Positions 1 through 8,438 of a DNA stretch of 64,000 nucleotides are shown here, one piece after another. The translations under genes were made by a program, and so were the position numbers. The first letter of the stretch is position 1. Every line of letters begins with the position of its first letter. Under the pieces are notes generated by a model, which made no database searches, had not been told where the DNA came from, and was given only the letters and a program-made list of their open reading frames with translations. The stretch comes from Pseudodesulfovibrio portus (GTDB taxonomy: Bacteria > Desulfobacterota > Desulfovibrionia > Desulfovibrionales > Desulfovibrionaceae), in the NCBI RefSeq assembly GCF_026000375.1, contig NZ_AP026708.1, forward strand, positions 64,501 through 128,500, in the 5' to 3' direction.

Positions 1-428
1 TGTATGCCGCAACCGGCAGGACCATGACATGGTGGCACACCGAGAGCGAGCATAGTCCCGCTCCCTACGACGCCCTCAAGGTTGGCATGAAGATCGGCCT
101 GGACGAACTGGAGCCCCACCTTGCCAGGCGCATTTCCGCCATGTTGGAACAGGGCGCCATGGACGAAGCCGTGGCCGCCTACGAGAAATGTCCGGACCCG
201 GAGGCGCCGGGCTGGACCGGCATCGGATGCGCGGAATTGTTGGCCTTTCTTCGCGACGAAATGAGCCTGGACGCGGCGCGTGGCAGGTGGATCAAGAACA
301 CCAGGGCGTACGCCAAGCGTCAGTTGACGTGGTTCAACAAGGAAACCGACATTCACTGGTTTGCGCCGGGCGACAACGGTCCGGTCTGCGATCTGGTGGA
401 GAAATGGTTGGTCGGGAAGAACGATTAG
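1..428 (+). CDS. miaA: tRNA dimethylallyltransferase MiaA, C-terminal part (5' end outside window)
   Basis: Only the last 141 codons are present; the reading frame is open from base 3 through the window edge, so the P-loop and N-terminal half lie upstream. MiaA transfers a dimethylallyl group to N6 of A37 in tRNAs reading UNN codons. The segment keeps the family's C-terminal signatures: a GWTGIGCAEL stretch equivalent to the usual 'QAIGYKE' region, and AYAKRQLTWF near the end, which is almost invariant in MiaA. The stop codon overlaps that of the convergent sixA-like gene by four bases, so no terminator separates the two. Confidence 0.9.
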   Translation, partial: YAATGRTMTWWHTESEHSPAPYDALKVGMKIGLDELEPHLARRISAMLEQGAMDEAVAAYEKCPDPEAPGWTGIGCAELLAFLRDEMSLDAARGRWIKNTRAYAKRQLTWFNKETDIHWFAPGDNGPVCDLVEKWLVGKND

Positions 429-910
429 CCTTTCATCTCGGCCAGTTGGGCTGGGGTGAGAGACCAGTTCAGGCCGCTTTGGCCGGTGGCGATATTCCAG
501 TTGATCTGCATCAGGCCGCTGTTTTCAATGGCGATGTCGAGGTTCGGCCCGCCGGTCAGAATCTCCGAAGCCAGCAGGCCCAGCGACGGCAGATGCCCGG
601 CGATGAATATTGAATCCAATCCTTCGTAATCCATGATGAAATGCAAAGTTGTCCTGACCGGGGCCATGGCTTTTACCGCGTCGGTGACCTCGATGCGCGG
701 GAGCGGGTAGCCTGTGTGTTCCGCCATGATCTCTGCCGTCTGCAACGAGCGGACCTTGGGACTGGCGACCACGAGCTCGAAGCGCAGACCGAGGGCACGT
801 GCCGCGCGGGCGGATTTCATGACCTGTTCCCGGCCTACCGGGCTGAGCGGCTGGTGGGGGTCCAGTTCCTTGGACAGGCAGGCTCCGTGTTGCATCAGGT
901 GAATCAGCAT
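425..910 (-). CDS. sixA: SixA-like phosphohistidine phosphatase (histidine phosphatase superfamily)
   Basis: A 161-residue protein of the histidine phosphatase (phosphoglycerate mutase-like) superfamily, the SixA branch of which removes phosphate from phosphohistidine in Hpt domains or PTS-type proteins. The start (ATG at 910) has GGAG six bases upstream and puts the catalytic motif at residues 7-9, as expected for this very short N terminus. That motif reads QHG, where the canonical family has RHG; the later SLQTAEIM and GHLPSL segments carry the other pocket residues. An upstream in-frame start would add 51 residues without homology character and was not chosen. The physiological substrate cannot be told from sequence. 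Confidence 0.75.
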   Translation of the reverse strand: MLIHLMQHGACLSKELDPHQPLSPVGREQVMKSARAARALGLRFELVVASPKVRSLQTAEIMAEHTGYPLPRIEVTDAVKAMAPVRTTLHFIMDYEGLDSIFIAGHLPSLGLLASEILTGGPNLDIAIENSGLMQINWNIATGQSGLNWSLTPAQLAEMKG

Positions 911-1066
911 GGTGGCTCCGGTTGTTGTTAGGCCCTGGTTTTGCATATACCATCGGGCCGCAGTGGCGGCAAGCGGCTTGCACAATTGAGGCAAGCGCGA
1001 TACATGCGGTGGAGTTTTGGATATACACAACGGAAGATCCGTTGAACCGTGCAGGATAATCACCAG

Positions 1067-1981
1067 ATGCCATTTCGAAAAATATTCTTTTTCATATTGT
1101 TTTCACTTGTTTTTTCATCCTCTGCGCATGCCTTTGACGGGTATGTCCAGCAGTTCGATGGCGAGCGGTCCATTGCCTGGGGCAGCGGCGACATCATCGT
1201 TACCGGCGAGGTGGAAACGCCGGATGGAGATGAGGTCGAGCCGCCCACGCCGTTGGCCGTGCGCAAGGCCGCGTCCCGGGCGCGCAAATTGATGCTCGAC
1301 ATGATCATGGCCATCCGTATCGATGGTCGGCAGACCGTCAGTGCGCACCTTTCCGACAACGAGGACCTGGCGGCCCAGTTGCGCGGGCTGGTTCACAATT
1401 CTCTTTTCGAGGGACCGGACATGTTTCGCGACATCCGGTCCGTCAAGGTCTCCGAGTCGCTGCGGGGCAAGCTGGCGGAATTGATCCTTCCCAAAACGGT
1501 CCAGTTCCAAAGCTCCATACCGCCCCGGCTGTCAACGGCCACCGGGCCCGCTTTCCAGATCGGGGAAACACCCGAGGCGGTGGGCAACGCGGGCGGCTTC
1601 ACCGGGGTCATCGTGGATGCCCGCGGCTTGAAGATCACTCCCTGCCTGCTGCCCGTCATATACGGCGAGGACGGGCTGGGCGCTTACGGAGCGTTTTTGG
1701 TGGCCCGTGCCGACGCCGTGGACGTCGGTGTGGCCGCATACGCCACCACCGCCAATCCTGCGGCCCTGGTCGAGCGGGTGGGCGGTCATCCCCTGGTGGT
1801 CAGGGCCGTGCGCACCTATGGCTCCTGGCAGACCGACCTGATCATTCCCACCCAGGCGGCAACGCTGGTTCGGACGGTCATGCAGTCCGGCCATGCCAGA
1901 AAGGGCGGGGTCGTCATTGTCGTGAGCCCGCCGCCCGCGCCGGAAAAGAGCGTGGTGGAGGGAGGTGATTCCGATGCGTAG
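1067..1981 (+). CDS. Secreted LPP20/FlgT-like protein
   Basis: A 304-residue exported protein with a classical signal peptide (basic start, hydrophobic run of Phe/Leu/Ile, SSAHA cleavage site near residue 22). The middle (about residues 65-130) has the repeating Ala/Arg-rich helix typical of LPP20-like proteins, and the TGVIVDARGLKITP segment followed by an 'AYGAFLV' stretch matches the C-terminal pattern of that group. Role unknown; LPP20/FlgT-type proteins are envelope or flagellar-associated. The ATG at 1067 has AGGA ten bases upstream and is preferred over an in-frame GTG at 1049. Its end overlaps the next gene's start by eight bases, suggesting translational coupling. Confidence 0.6.
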   Translation: MPFRKIFFFILFSLVFSSSAHAFDGYVQQFDGERSIAWGSGDIIVTGEVETPDGDEVEPPTPLAVRKAASRARKLMLDMIMAIRIDGRQTVSAHLSDNEDLAAQLRGLVHNSLFEGPDMFRDIRSVKVSESLRGKLAELILPKTVQFQSSIPPRLSTATGPAFQIGETPEAVGNAGGFTGVIVDARGLKITPCLLPVIYGEDGLGAYGAFLVARADAVDVGVAAYATTANPAALVERVGGHPLVVRAVRTYGSWQTDLIIPTQAATLVRTVMQSGHARKGGVVIVVSPPPAPEKSVVEGGDSDA

Positions 1982-2879
1982 GCTTTCACTGATCGCCGTG
2001 CTGGCGGCTGTTTGCGTGGTTGTTATTCCGGCCCTGTCGCTGGCCGACAAGGTCGAGGTATATACGGTCAAGGAAGAGGACGTGTCTCCCATGGAGCTGC
2101 GCAACCAGGCCTTGGCCGAAGGGTTTGCCCGGGCCGTGGCAGACGAGACACAGACACTGCTCGGCGGGGCGTTGGACGCGAACCGCCTGGAGGCGGTGCG
2201 GCTTTATTTCGTGGACCATTCCAAGACATACATCCAGGGATACAACATCCTGTCCTCCGAAGATGTGGAGGACGGGCTGATGATGACCCTGGACGTTCGC
2301 GTCAACCGCCGGACCCTGCGCGACGGCCTGACCCGCCTGGGCTTTTTCGAGACCGCGCGTACGCCGCAGCCCGCAGCCGTGGCCTGGCCCGAGGAGATTG
2401 CCGAGGAGGATTTGGTAAAACTCCAGGCCCTGATGGTCATGTCCGGGCTCAAGCAGTCGGCGGGAGTGTACCCGGCTTTTACCCTGGAATACGGGCCGGA
2501 GGAGACCTACAAGGGGGCTCTGCTCCTTGAAGGGACGGAATGGACCTCCGCCGGCAAGGACATGTCCGTTGTCTGGACCAATCTTTGGACTCGATTCTTT
2601 ACTCGTCCCCAGAATGACGTCGCGGGGCCCAAGCGACAGCTTTTGACCATTTCCGGCTGGTTTACCCCGGACGGGGTTCTCGAATTCGACCGCGTTCTCA
2701 AGGGATGGGACTATGCCGTTCAGGACAGCCGCCTCGTGGAAATGGACATCCAGCCCACGGGCGTCGGGGCCACTTGGGACATGAACATTCTGGACTCCAA
2801 GCGGCTGGCCACGCTGCTCAACTCCTTCCTGCCCCAGCGGGGCCTGAGTTTTCAGCTGAACAGGGATTCCGGCCAGTAG
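1974..2879 (+). CDS. Secreted protein of unknown function (FlgT N-terminal / DUF2066-like)
   Basis: A 301-residue protein with a signal peptide (MRRLS followed by a hydrophobic stretch and ALSLA). The first 110 mature residues contain 'RNQALAEGFARAV' and a predicted beta-rich follow-on, a pattern seen in FlgT N-terminal and DUF2066 proteins, so it may be an envelope partner of the preceding LPP20-like protein. The start ATG at 1974 has GGAGG eight bases upstream, inside the end of the previous gene. A GTG at 1965 in the same frame is less likely. A strong inverted repeat just downstream ends the pair. No catalytic motif is visible. Confidence 0.5.
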   Translation: MRRLSLIAVLAAVCVVVIPALSLADKVEVYTVKEEDVSPMELRNQALAEGFARAVADETQTLLGGALDANRLEAVRLYFVDHSKTYIQGYNILSSEDVEDGLMMTLDVRVNRRTLRDGLTRLGFFETARTPQPAAVAWPEEIAEEDLVKLQALMVMSGLKQSAGVYPAFTLEYGPEETYKGALLLEGTEWTSAGKDMSVVWTNLWTRFFTRPQNDVAGPKRQLLTISGWFTPDGVLEFDRVLKGWDYAVQDSRLVEMDIQPTGVGATWDMNILDSKRLATLLNSFLPQRGLSFQLNRDSGQ

Positions 2880-2892
2880 GCGCGGATATTGA

Positions 2893-2943
2893 CCAGAACG
2901 CAAAAAGCCCGGTTGCTCTGCAACCGGGCTTTTTGCGTTCTGG
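2893..2943. terminator. Bidirectional intrinsic terminator with a perfect 24-bp stem
   Basis: Bases 2893-2916 are the exact reverse complement of 2920-2943, separated by a 3-base loop. The GC core is flanked by A5 on the left and T5 on the right, so it can end transcription of the convergent secreted-protein gene and of tatA. Confidence 0.9.
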
Positions 2944-2953
2944 TTGAAAAGTC

Positions 2954-3154
2954 CTAGCTTTCCTTCTTCTCTTCGTCGGCCTCTTCCTTTTTGGGCGTGA
3001 CGTCGATTTCGTCAGGCTCGTTGGTGGCCCTCTTGAAGTTGCTGATGGCCTGACCGATGCCGCCGCCGATTTCAGGCAGTTTCTTGGCACCGAAAATGAC
3101 CAGGACGATAACGAGAATAATTAAGAGTTCCCAGACTCCGAATCCGCCGATCAT
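2954..3154 (-). CDS. tatA: Sec-independent protein translocase subunit TatA
   Basis: A 66-residue TatA/TatE family protein: short periplasmic N terminus, one membrane helix (about residues 7-22, rich in Leu/Ile/Val), the hinge [14 protein letters not shown], an amphipathic helix ending in FKRA, and a charged Lys/Glu tail. TatA oligomerises to move folded, cofactor-bearing proteins across the cytoplasmic membrane with TatC. GGAGG lies six bases before the ATG. No tatC is in the window; the gene stands alone, as is common in deltaproteobacteria. Confidence 0.93.
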   Translation of the reverse strand: MIGGFGVWELLIILVIVLVIFGAKKLPEIGGGIGQAISNFKRATNEPDEIDVTPKKEEADEEKKES

Positions 3155-3365
3155 ATATGCCTCCGATTGAGTGATAGCCTTCAGGATTATTTGATGTCAG
3201 TGCCTATACACCCGACCTATGCCTCAGTCAAGGACGGCAAGCCTTTTCAACCTTTTGGCACGTGACGGAATATCCATGGTTCAAGCCTTTACAATTACCA
3301 GTGCGGGCTTTACATCTTCCGGGATGACAAGAGGCGTGAGCCTGAAAGGAAAATACGAAGTTACC

Positions 3366-3758
3366 ATGGGAAAAGTGCAGAGACTGCCCGGAGACGGCTG
3401 CCGACATTACATAATGGGCCGCTGTCTGTACGAGGAACGGTTGAACCCGGGCTACAGGCGGTCCTACCGTTGCCAGGTGCTCAATCGTTGGGAATCGGCC
3501 TATGACGACTTTCTCATCCGGGCCGAGGCCATGGGCGTCAAGCAGGAGAGCGTCCCGGAATTGTGGGAAATCCAGTTCCAGCGGATGGCCCGGGAGGCCT
3601 TTCATTGCAGGACCCATGTGTTCAACCATGATTTTCGACCCCCGGCCTGCCGTCACGAACTGGAAGGTTTGTGCGTTCTCGGCCTGCCCAAGTGCGGCGG
3701 TCGGTGCCGCCATTACGGAGCAGAACCTGCGCCGGTACACGAACAAGAAGAGATATAA
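3366..3758 (+). CDS. Conserved Cys/His-rich protein with two CRHxxxGxC motifs, putative zinc binder
   Basis: About 130 residues, unrecognised by name. Near the N terminus it has CRHYIMGRC and near the C terminus CRHELEGLC followed by a Cys-rich tail ending in CGGRCRHYG. The repeated C-R-H-x3-G-x-C pattern looks like two metal knuckles, so zinc or Fe-S binding is a reasonable inference. The frame is open upstream to 3219, but the compositional change and the conserved-looking MGKVQRLPGDG favour the ATG at 3366; the ribosome site there is weak, so the start is uncertain. The next gene follows after 11 bases with a good ribosome site. Confidence 0.55.
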   Translation: MGKVQRLPGDGCRHYIMGRCLYEERLNPGYRRSYRCQVLNRWESAYDDFLIRAEAMGVKQESVPELWEIQFQRMAREAFHCRTHVFNHDFRPPACRHELEGLCVLGLPKCGGRCRHYGAEPAPVHEQEEI

Positions 3759-3769
3759 GGAGATTGCGC

Positions 3770-4552
3770 ATGCTGCTGTCTTTCCCCAACCTGCACCCGG
3801 AGCTTTGGCCGGGTGATTCCGTCAAGGACCTGAAGTTCTTTGATCCCGGCCTGGTCGCCCAACCGTTCGAAAACGGTTTTCGGCCCGATGGGCTGCCGCT
3901 TGATTTCAAAACGGCCACCGCGCTGATCAACGACTGCATCAACTTCGGCCAGCAGTTCAAGAACCCGGCCGAAATGGCCTGGTTCGGTGCGCAGACTGCC
4001 GACGACTTCTACGAGGGGTCCTCTATGTCCATCCAATCCCAGCTCACCCGCGCTTTTGACGACGGGCAGGGGACAAGGGAGGAGCGCGAGATGAAGGAGG
4101 CCCTGTCCAAGGCGCAGTTCGTGCTGCTCCTGGCCTGGTTCTTCGAGGAGCGGCTGATTGAGTTGGACGGTCTGGAAAAGGGCGTGAAGAGCGCCTGGAA
4201 GGACATGGACCAGACCCTGGGCGTGGACGAAGACGACCGCCTCAACGACCGCGTGGTCACTCTCGGTTCCGCCGAAAGCCACACGGGCGGCGCGTCCGAC
4301 GGCCAGGCCATCCCGTTCCCCTGGAAGCGCGTGGTCGAGGCCCTGCCCGGTTTCATTCCGGAGGATGCGGTGCTGGTCTGCGCCGATCCCGAGATCGTCG
4401 CCGCCTGGGAGGAGCAGGGCATTGAATTCTCCGATGAACGTGACGGGCTCAAAGCGGCCACCTGTCCGGCCTGGCAGTTTGCCTGCCGCCGCCGCGCACC
4501 CGAGGACATGCCGCTGGCGCTTAGGGACGTGACCATCGCGGTCATCAAATAA
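3770..4552 (+). CDS. Conserved protein of unknown function
   Basis: A 260-residue soluble protein that I do not recognise. It has no signal peptide or membrane segment. The N terminus (LLSFPNLHPELWPGD) and a long helical central part with many acidic residues are the main visible features; the C-terminal part contains three Cys including one in 'CRRRAPEDMP'. AAGGAG lies seven bases before the ATG at 3770. It is tightly spaced with the Cys/His-rich protein before it and the HAD phosphatase after it, suggesting one transcript. Confidence 0.6.
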   Translation: MLLSFPNLHPELWPGDSVKDLKFFDPGLVAQPFENGFRPDGLPLDFKTATALINDCINFGQQFKNPAEMAWFGAQTADDFYEGSSMSIQSQLTRAFDDGQGTREEREMKEALSKAQFVLLLAWFFEERLIELDGLEKGVKSAWKDMDQTLGVDEDDRLNDRVVTLGSAESHTGGASDGQAIPFPWKRVVEALPGFIPEDAVLVCADPEIVAAWEEQGIEFSDERDGLKAATCPAWQFACRRRAPEDMPLALRDVTIAVIK

Positions 4553-4567
4553 TTCAGGGAGATATAC

Positions 4568-5248
4568 ATGGCGCTTGCCAACCCGATAATGAACCCCCGT
4601 CTGCTGGAGGGCCTCCGGACCATCGTGTTCGACAACGACGGGGTGATCGTCGATTCGTATGAGGCCAACATGGTTTACTACGGCACCATCCGCCAGGAAC
4701 TGGGCATGCCGCCCATGACCGAGGCGGAGAGGGTGTACGTTCACACCAGGACCCACAACGAGGCCGTGCGCCACATCGTCCCGACCGACAAGCTGGACAG
4801 GGCCTTTGAGATCGGCCGCAATTTCGATGCTTCCCTGCTGCATCCCTATCTCAAGCGGTCCGAAGGACTCGGCGAGTTCCTGTGGTGGCTTCGGGACGCA
4901 GGGTTCAACCTGGCCATCAACACCAGCCGCGGGACGAGCATGGAAATGATCCTTGATCTCCTCGACCTGCGCGGATTTTTCCACCCGGTCGTCACCTCGG
5001 ACAAGGTGTCCGTGCCCAAGCCTCATCCCGAGGGACTCAATTGGATCATGCGCGACCACGGCGTCCGCCCGGACGAGGTGGCCTACATAGGGGATTCCAT
5101 TGTGGACGAGAGGGCGGCCGTGGCCTCCGGAGTCCGTTTCTGGGCCTACGGAAATCCCTCCCTCAACGCCGCCGTCCACATCAGCAGTTTTTGGGACATC
5201 AAGAGCGCCATGCAGGGGTGCTACAAAGGCCGGGTTCTGACGTATTAG
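4568..5248 (+). CDS. HAD-superfamily phosphatase (phosphoglycolate phosphatase-like)
   Basis: A 226-residue haloacid dehalogenase family hydrolase. All four motifs are visible: FDNDGVIVDS (nucleophile Asp and acid/base Asp) at about residues 21-30, NTSRG for motif II, VPKPHPEG with the motif III Lys, and GDSIVDE for motif IV. A helical cap sits between motifs I and II, as in phosphoglycolate phosphatase and beta-phosphoglucomutase. Substrate cannot be assigned. Sixteen bases separate it from the preceding unknown gene. Confidence 0.82.
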   Translation: MALANPIMNPRLLEGLRTIVFDNDGVIVDSYEANMVYYGTIRQELGMPPMTEAERVYVHTRTHNEAVRHIVPTDKLDRAFEIGRNFDASLLHPYLKRSEGLGEFLWWLRDAGFNLAINTSRGTSMEMILDLLDLRGFFHPVVTSDKVSVPKPHPEGLNWIMRDHGVRPDEVAYIGDSIVDERAAVASGVRFWAYGNPSLNAAVHISSFWDIKSAMQGCYKGRVLTY

Positions 5249-5330
5249 GACTTGATTCTTGCTACCCTGTGTGCGAAATTATCATCATTGATATCACTGG
5301 CGGGCTCCGACCCGCTGACCAGGAGGCCTC

Positions 5331-5639
5331 ATGGACTTGATTGTCCGCGCTATAGCTACCGTTCTCGACTTCGTTCTCACCGCCTATTTCTGGATCGTCA
5401 TCATTTCCGCTCTCCTTTCATGGGTGAACCCGGACCCGTACAATCCTGTCGTGCGTTTTCTGCGCGGCGTGACGGAACCCGTTTTCTATAAGATCCGCAG
5501 TTGGATACCCTTTGCCGTCGTGGGCGGTTTCGACCTTTCTCCCATCGTCGTCATTCTCGCCATCAAGGTGTGCGAGATCGTGGTGGTGGGCAACCTGATG
5601 CGTCTGGCCTATTCACTGGGCAGCGGCATGCCCATGTAG
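5331..5639 (+). CDS. yggT: YggT family integral membrane protein
   Basis: A 102-residue protein with two hydrophobic helices (about residues 5-28 and 66-92) around the family signature SWVNPDPYNPVVRFLRGVTEP. YggT/YlmG proteins are linked to cell division or cell-shape functions and often neighbour divIVA, as here. AGGAGG precedes the ATG. First gene of a likely operon running into ilvB. Confidence 0.85.
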   Translation: MDLIVRAIATVLDFVLTAYFWIVIISALLSWVNPDPYNPVVRFLRGVTEPVFYKIRSWIPFAVVGGFDLSPIVVILAIKVCEIVVVGNLMRLAYSLGSGMPM

Positions 5640-5658
5640 GGCGGCCAGGAGGTCCCTG

Positions 5659-6162
5659 ATGACAGTTTCCAAAATCGATTTGCTCAACAAGCAGTTTTCC
5701 CGGTCCATGTTCGGCTATTCCCGCATGGAGGTCGATCAGTTCATGTTGGAACTGGCCGAGGTTATCGGGGACGCGGCTGATGCGCAAAAGGATATGCGAA
5801 AGAAAATCATAAGGTTGGATAAGTCTCTCAAGGAGTACCGTCAGCGTGACGAGACCCTGCGCGACACCCTGGTATCCACCCAGAAGATGGTGGACGATCT
5901 CAAGGTGACGGCCAGCAAGGAGGCCCAGCTCATCCTGGACGAGGCCCGCGCCAAGGCGGATGCCACGGTCCAGAAGGGCCACAGCAGGCTGGCCCAGATT
6001 CACGAAGAGATCGAGGCCCTGAAGCGGACCCGGACCCAGTTCGAGATTCAGCTCAAGGGGTTGCTCAACTCCCATCTCGAGATGTTGGAGATGTCCAATC
6101 CCGAACGGGACAAGGTCGAAGAGATGGAGTCCAAGCTCAAGTACCTCAAGAAAGTGGATTAA
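5659..6162 (+). CDS. divIVA: DivIVA domain protein
   Basis: A 167-residue protein. The N-terminal DivIVA-type domain contains 'FSRSMFGYSRMEVDQFM', the membrane-curvature and dimerisation region, followed by a long coiled coil (about residues 30-160) rich in Lys, Glu, Leu and Ala. DivIVA-like proteins mark negatively curved membrane at septa and poles. It is unusual to see it well outside Gram-positives but normal in Desulfovibrio. It sits between yggT and a DUF167 gene, an arrangement that recalls the ylm cluster. Confidence 0.8.
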   Translation: MTVSKIDLLNKQFSRSMFGYSRMEVDQFMLELAEVIGDAADAQKDMRKKIIRLDKSLKEYRQRDETLRDTLVSTQKMVDDLKVTASKEAQLILDEARAKADATVQKGHSRLAQIHEEIEALKRTRTQFEIQLKGLLNSHLEMLEMSNPERDKVEEMESKLKYLKKVD

Positions 6163-6177
6163 GGCGGGGGAAGCGAT

Positions 6178-6492
6178 ATTTCCACACCGGAGTTTGTCAG
6201 CAGGCATGGGGAAGGATGGCAGCTGGCCGTCTGGGTGCAACCCGGCGCACGTCGCAGCGAGGTGGCCGGAGAGTACCAGGGCTGCCTCAAGATTCGTCTT
6301 CAGGCTCCGGCGGTGGACAACAAGGCCAACAAGGCGCTTGTGGCCTTTGTCGCCAAAAACCTGAACATGAAAAAAAGCCAGGTGGCGATCAAGTCCGGGC
6401 ACACGAACCGGCGAAAGCTTCTGGCACTGGATACAGCGGAAGCGCTGGACTGGGAGTCCCTTCTCCTCTCCGGCGGACCGCAGCAACCCTAA
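6178..6492 (+). CDS. yggU: DUF167 / YggU family protein, probable ATT start
   Basis: A small DUF167 protein (104 residues if started at 6178). The core VQPGARRSEVAGEY and APAVDNKANKALVAFVAK is diagnostic. The first conserved beta strand, WQLAVWVQP, is coded upstream of the first conventional start (GTG at 6235), and the frame between the stop at 6160-6162 and that GTG contains no ATG, GTG or TTG. The only fitting codon is ATT at 6178, with GGGGGA six bases upstream. If 6235 were used the protein would lose a strand of its fold. Function unknown in the family. Neighbours: divIVA before, DUF465 gene 13 bases after. Confidence 0.75.
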   Translation: MSTPEFVSRHGEGWQLAVWVQPGARRSEVAGEYQGCLKIRLQAPAVDNKANKALVAFVAKNLNMKKSQVAIKSGHTNRRKLLALDTAEALDWESLLLSGGPQQP

Positions 6493-6505
6493 CAAGGAGC
6501 AGAAC

Positions 6506-6736
6506 ATGGAAGCCAAAGACCTTGAACTCATTGAGAAGTACGGGGCAAAAGACACGCAATTAAAGGCTCTGTGGGATCAGCATGCAGTTTATGAAAAGAT
6601 GCTAGATAAGCTCGAATCCAAGACGTACCTGTCGCCTACCGAGACGCAGGAGATCAAGGAACTCAAGAAAAAGAAGCTGGCCGGCAAGACCAAGTTGCAG
6701 GGCCTGCTCGACGAATACCGTAAATCGGAGGCCTAG
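6506..6736 (+). CDS. DUF465 / YdcH-like small coiled-coil protein
   Basis: A 76-residue charged helical protein. '[20 protein letters not shown]' and the '[21 protein letters not shown]' helix are typical of the DUF465 (YdcH) group, whose role is unknown. AAGGAG lies upstream of the ATG. It ends one base before ilvB begins, with ilvB's ribosome site inside its last codons, so the two are likely cotranslated. Confidence 0.75.
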   Translation: MEAKDLELIEKYGAKDTQLKALWDQHAVYEKMLDKLESKTYLSPTETQEIKELKKKKLAGKTKLQGLLDEYRKSEA

Positions 6737-6737
6737 A

Positions 6738-8429
6738 ATGAAACTCACCGGGGCCCAGATCCTCCTCAAATGTCTGGAAGAGGAAGGTGTTGATGTCATG
6801 TTCGGCTTCCCCGGGGGAGCCGTGATCGACATATACGACGAGATACCGAACTCCAAGGTGGAGCACATCCTGGTTCGTCACGAGCAGGGAGCCATCCATG
6901 CCGCTGACGGCTATGCCCGCGCCACGGGTGGGGTTGGGGTATGCCTCGTCACTTCCGGCCCCGGCGCCACCAACACGGTCACCGGCATTGCCACGGCCTA
7001 TGCCGACTCCATTCCGGTGGTCATTTTCACAGGTCAGGTTCCCCGTCCGCTCATCGGCAACGATGCCTTTCAGGAAGTGGACATCGTGGGCATCACCAGG
7101 CCGTGCACCAAACACAACTATCTGGTCCAGGACATCAAGGACCTTCAAACAATCATCAAGCAGGCATTCTACCTGGCCCGGTCCGGTCGCCCCGGACCGG
7201 TCCTGGTGGACCTGCCCAAGGACGTTCAGCAGCAGACCATCGAGTTCGACTACCCCAAGGAAGTCTCCATGCGCAGCTACAATCCGACGAAGGAGCCGCA
7301 CATCGGACAGGTCCGCAAGGTTGCCAAGCTGTTGAAAAAGGCCAAGAAGCCCCTGTTCTACACCGGGGGCGGCGTCATCACTTCCGCTGCCCACGAGGAA
7401 TTGACCTGGCTCGGCCAGAAGCTCAATATCCCGGTCACGTCCACCCTCATGGGACTGGGCGCGTTTCCGGGCGACGACGGGCTGTTCCTGGGCATGCTCG
7501 GCATGCACGGCACCTACGCGGCCAACATGGCCGTGAACAACTGCGACCTGCTGCTGGCCGTGGGAGCGCGTTTCGACGACCGCGTCACAGGCAGGGTCGA
7601 TTCCTTTGCCCCCGGGGCTACCATCGTGCACATCGACGTGGATCCGACATCCATCCAGAAGAATGTGTCCGTGCATGTGCCCATAGTGGCCGATTGCAAG
7701 TCCGCCCTGGCCGCGCTCAAAAAGGAGACCGAGGCCACCCTGGGCGACTTCGACTGGGCCGGCGCGCACAAGGAATGGGTGGATGAGGTCCAGGGATGGA
7801 GTGCGGAGCACCCCTTGACCTACAAAGACGACGGGAAGTCCATCAAGCCCCAGTATGTCGTCGAGAAAATTTATGAAATCACCAAGGGCGACGCCATCAT
7901 CGCCACCGAGGTGGGCCAGAACCAGATGTGGGCGGCCCAGTTCTACAAGTACACCCGTCCCAACACGCTGCTGACCTCCGGCGGGCTGGGCACCATGGGG
8001 TACGGCTTCCCGGCGGCCATGGGCGCGCAACGTGCCTTCCCGGACAAGCTGGTCATCGACATCGCCGGGGACGGTTCCATTCAGATGTGTATCCAGGAGA
8101 TGATGACCGTGGTCTGCAACAAGCTGCCGGTCAAGATCATCATCCTCAACAACGGCTATCTCGGCATGGTCCGCCAGTGGCAGGAACTCTTCTACGAGAA
8201 GAACTACTGTTCCACCTGCATGGACGCCCAGCCCGATTTCGTGAAGCTGGCCGAGGCCTACGGGGCTGTCGGTTTCCGGGTCACCGAGAAGAAGGACGTG
8301 GAAAAGACGTTGCGCGAGGCCTTCAAGGTGGACAAGCCGGTCATCGTGGACATCCGCGTGGAAAAGGAAGAAAACGTCTATCCCATGGTCCCGGCGGGCG
8401 CGTCCCTGACCGAGATGCTGTTGGTCTAG
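6738..8429 (+). CDS. ilvB: Acetolactate synthase large (catalytic) subunit
   Basis: A 563-residue thiamine-diphosphate enzyme that condenses two pyruvates to 2-acetolactate or pyruvate with 2-oxobutyrate to acetohydroxybutyrate. The N-terminal ThDP domain has [12 protein letters not shown] and the catalytic Glu in RHEQGA; a central FAD-type domain follows; the C-terminal PP domain has [12 protein letters not shown] and [11 protein letters not shown], the ThDP/Mg site. Full length. The regulatory subunit gene ilvN starts nine bases later, with AGGAGG overlapping the ilvB stop codon, as expected for a coupled pair. Confidence 0.96.
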   Translation: MKLTGAQILLKCLEEEGVDVMFGFPGGAVIDIYDEIPNSKVEHILVRHEQGAIHAADGYARATGGVGVCLVTSGPGATNTVTGIATAYADSIPVVIFTGQVPRPLIGNDAFQEVDIVGITRPCTKHNYLVQDIKDLQTIIKQAFYLARSGRPGPVLVDLPKDVQQQTIEFDYPKEVSMRSYNPTKEPHIGQVRKVAKLLKKAKKPLFYTGGGVITSAAHEELTWLGQKLNIPVTSTLMGLGAFPGDDGLFLGMLGMHGTYAANMAVNNCDLLLAVGARFDDRVTGRVDSFAPGATIVHIDVDPTSIQKNVSVHVPIVADCKSALAALKKETEATLGDFDWAGAHKEWVDEVQGWSAEHPLTYKDDGKSIKPQYVVEKIYEITKGDAIIATEVGQNQMWAAQFYKYTRPNTLLTSGGLGTMGYGFPAAMGAQRAFPDKLVIDIAGDGSIQMCIQEMMTVVCNKLPVKIIILNNGYLGMVRQWQELFYEKNYCSTCMDAQPDFVKLAEAYGAVGFRVTEKKDVEKTLREAFKVDKPVIVDIRVEKEENVYPMVPAGASLTEMLLV

Positions 8430-8438
8430 GAGGTCGCC

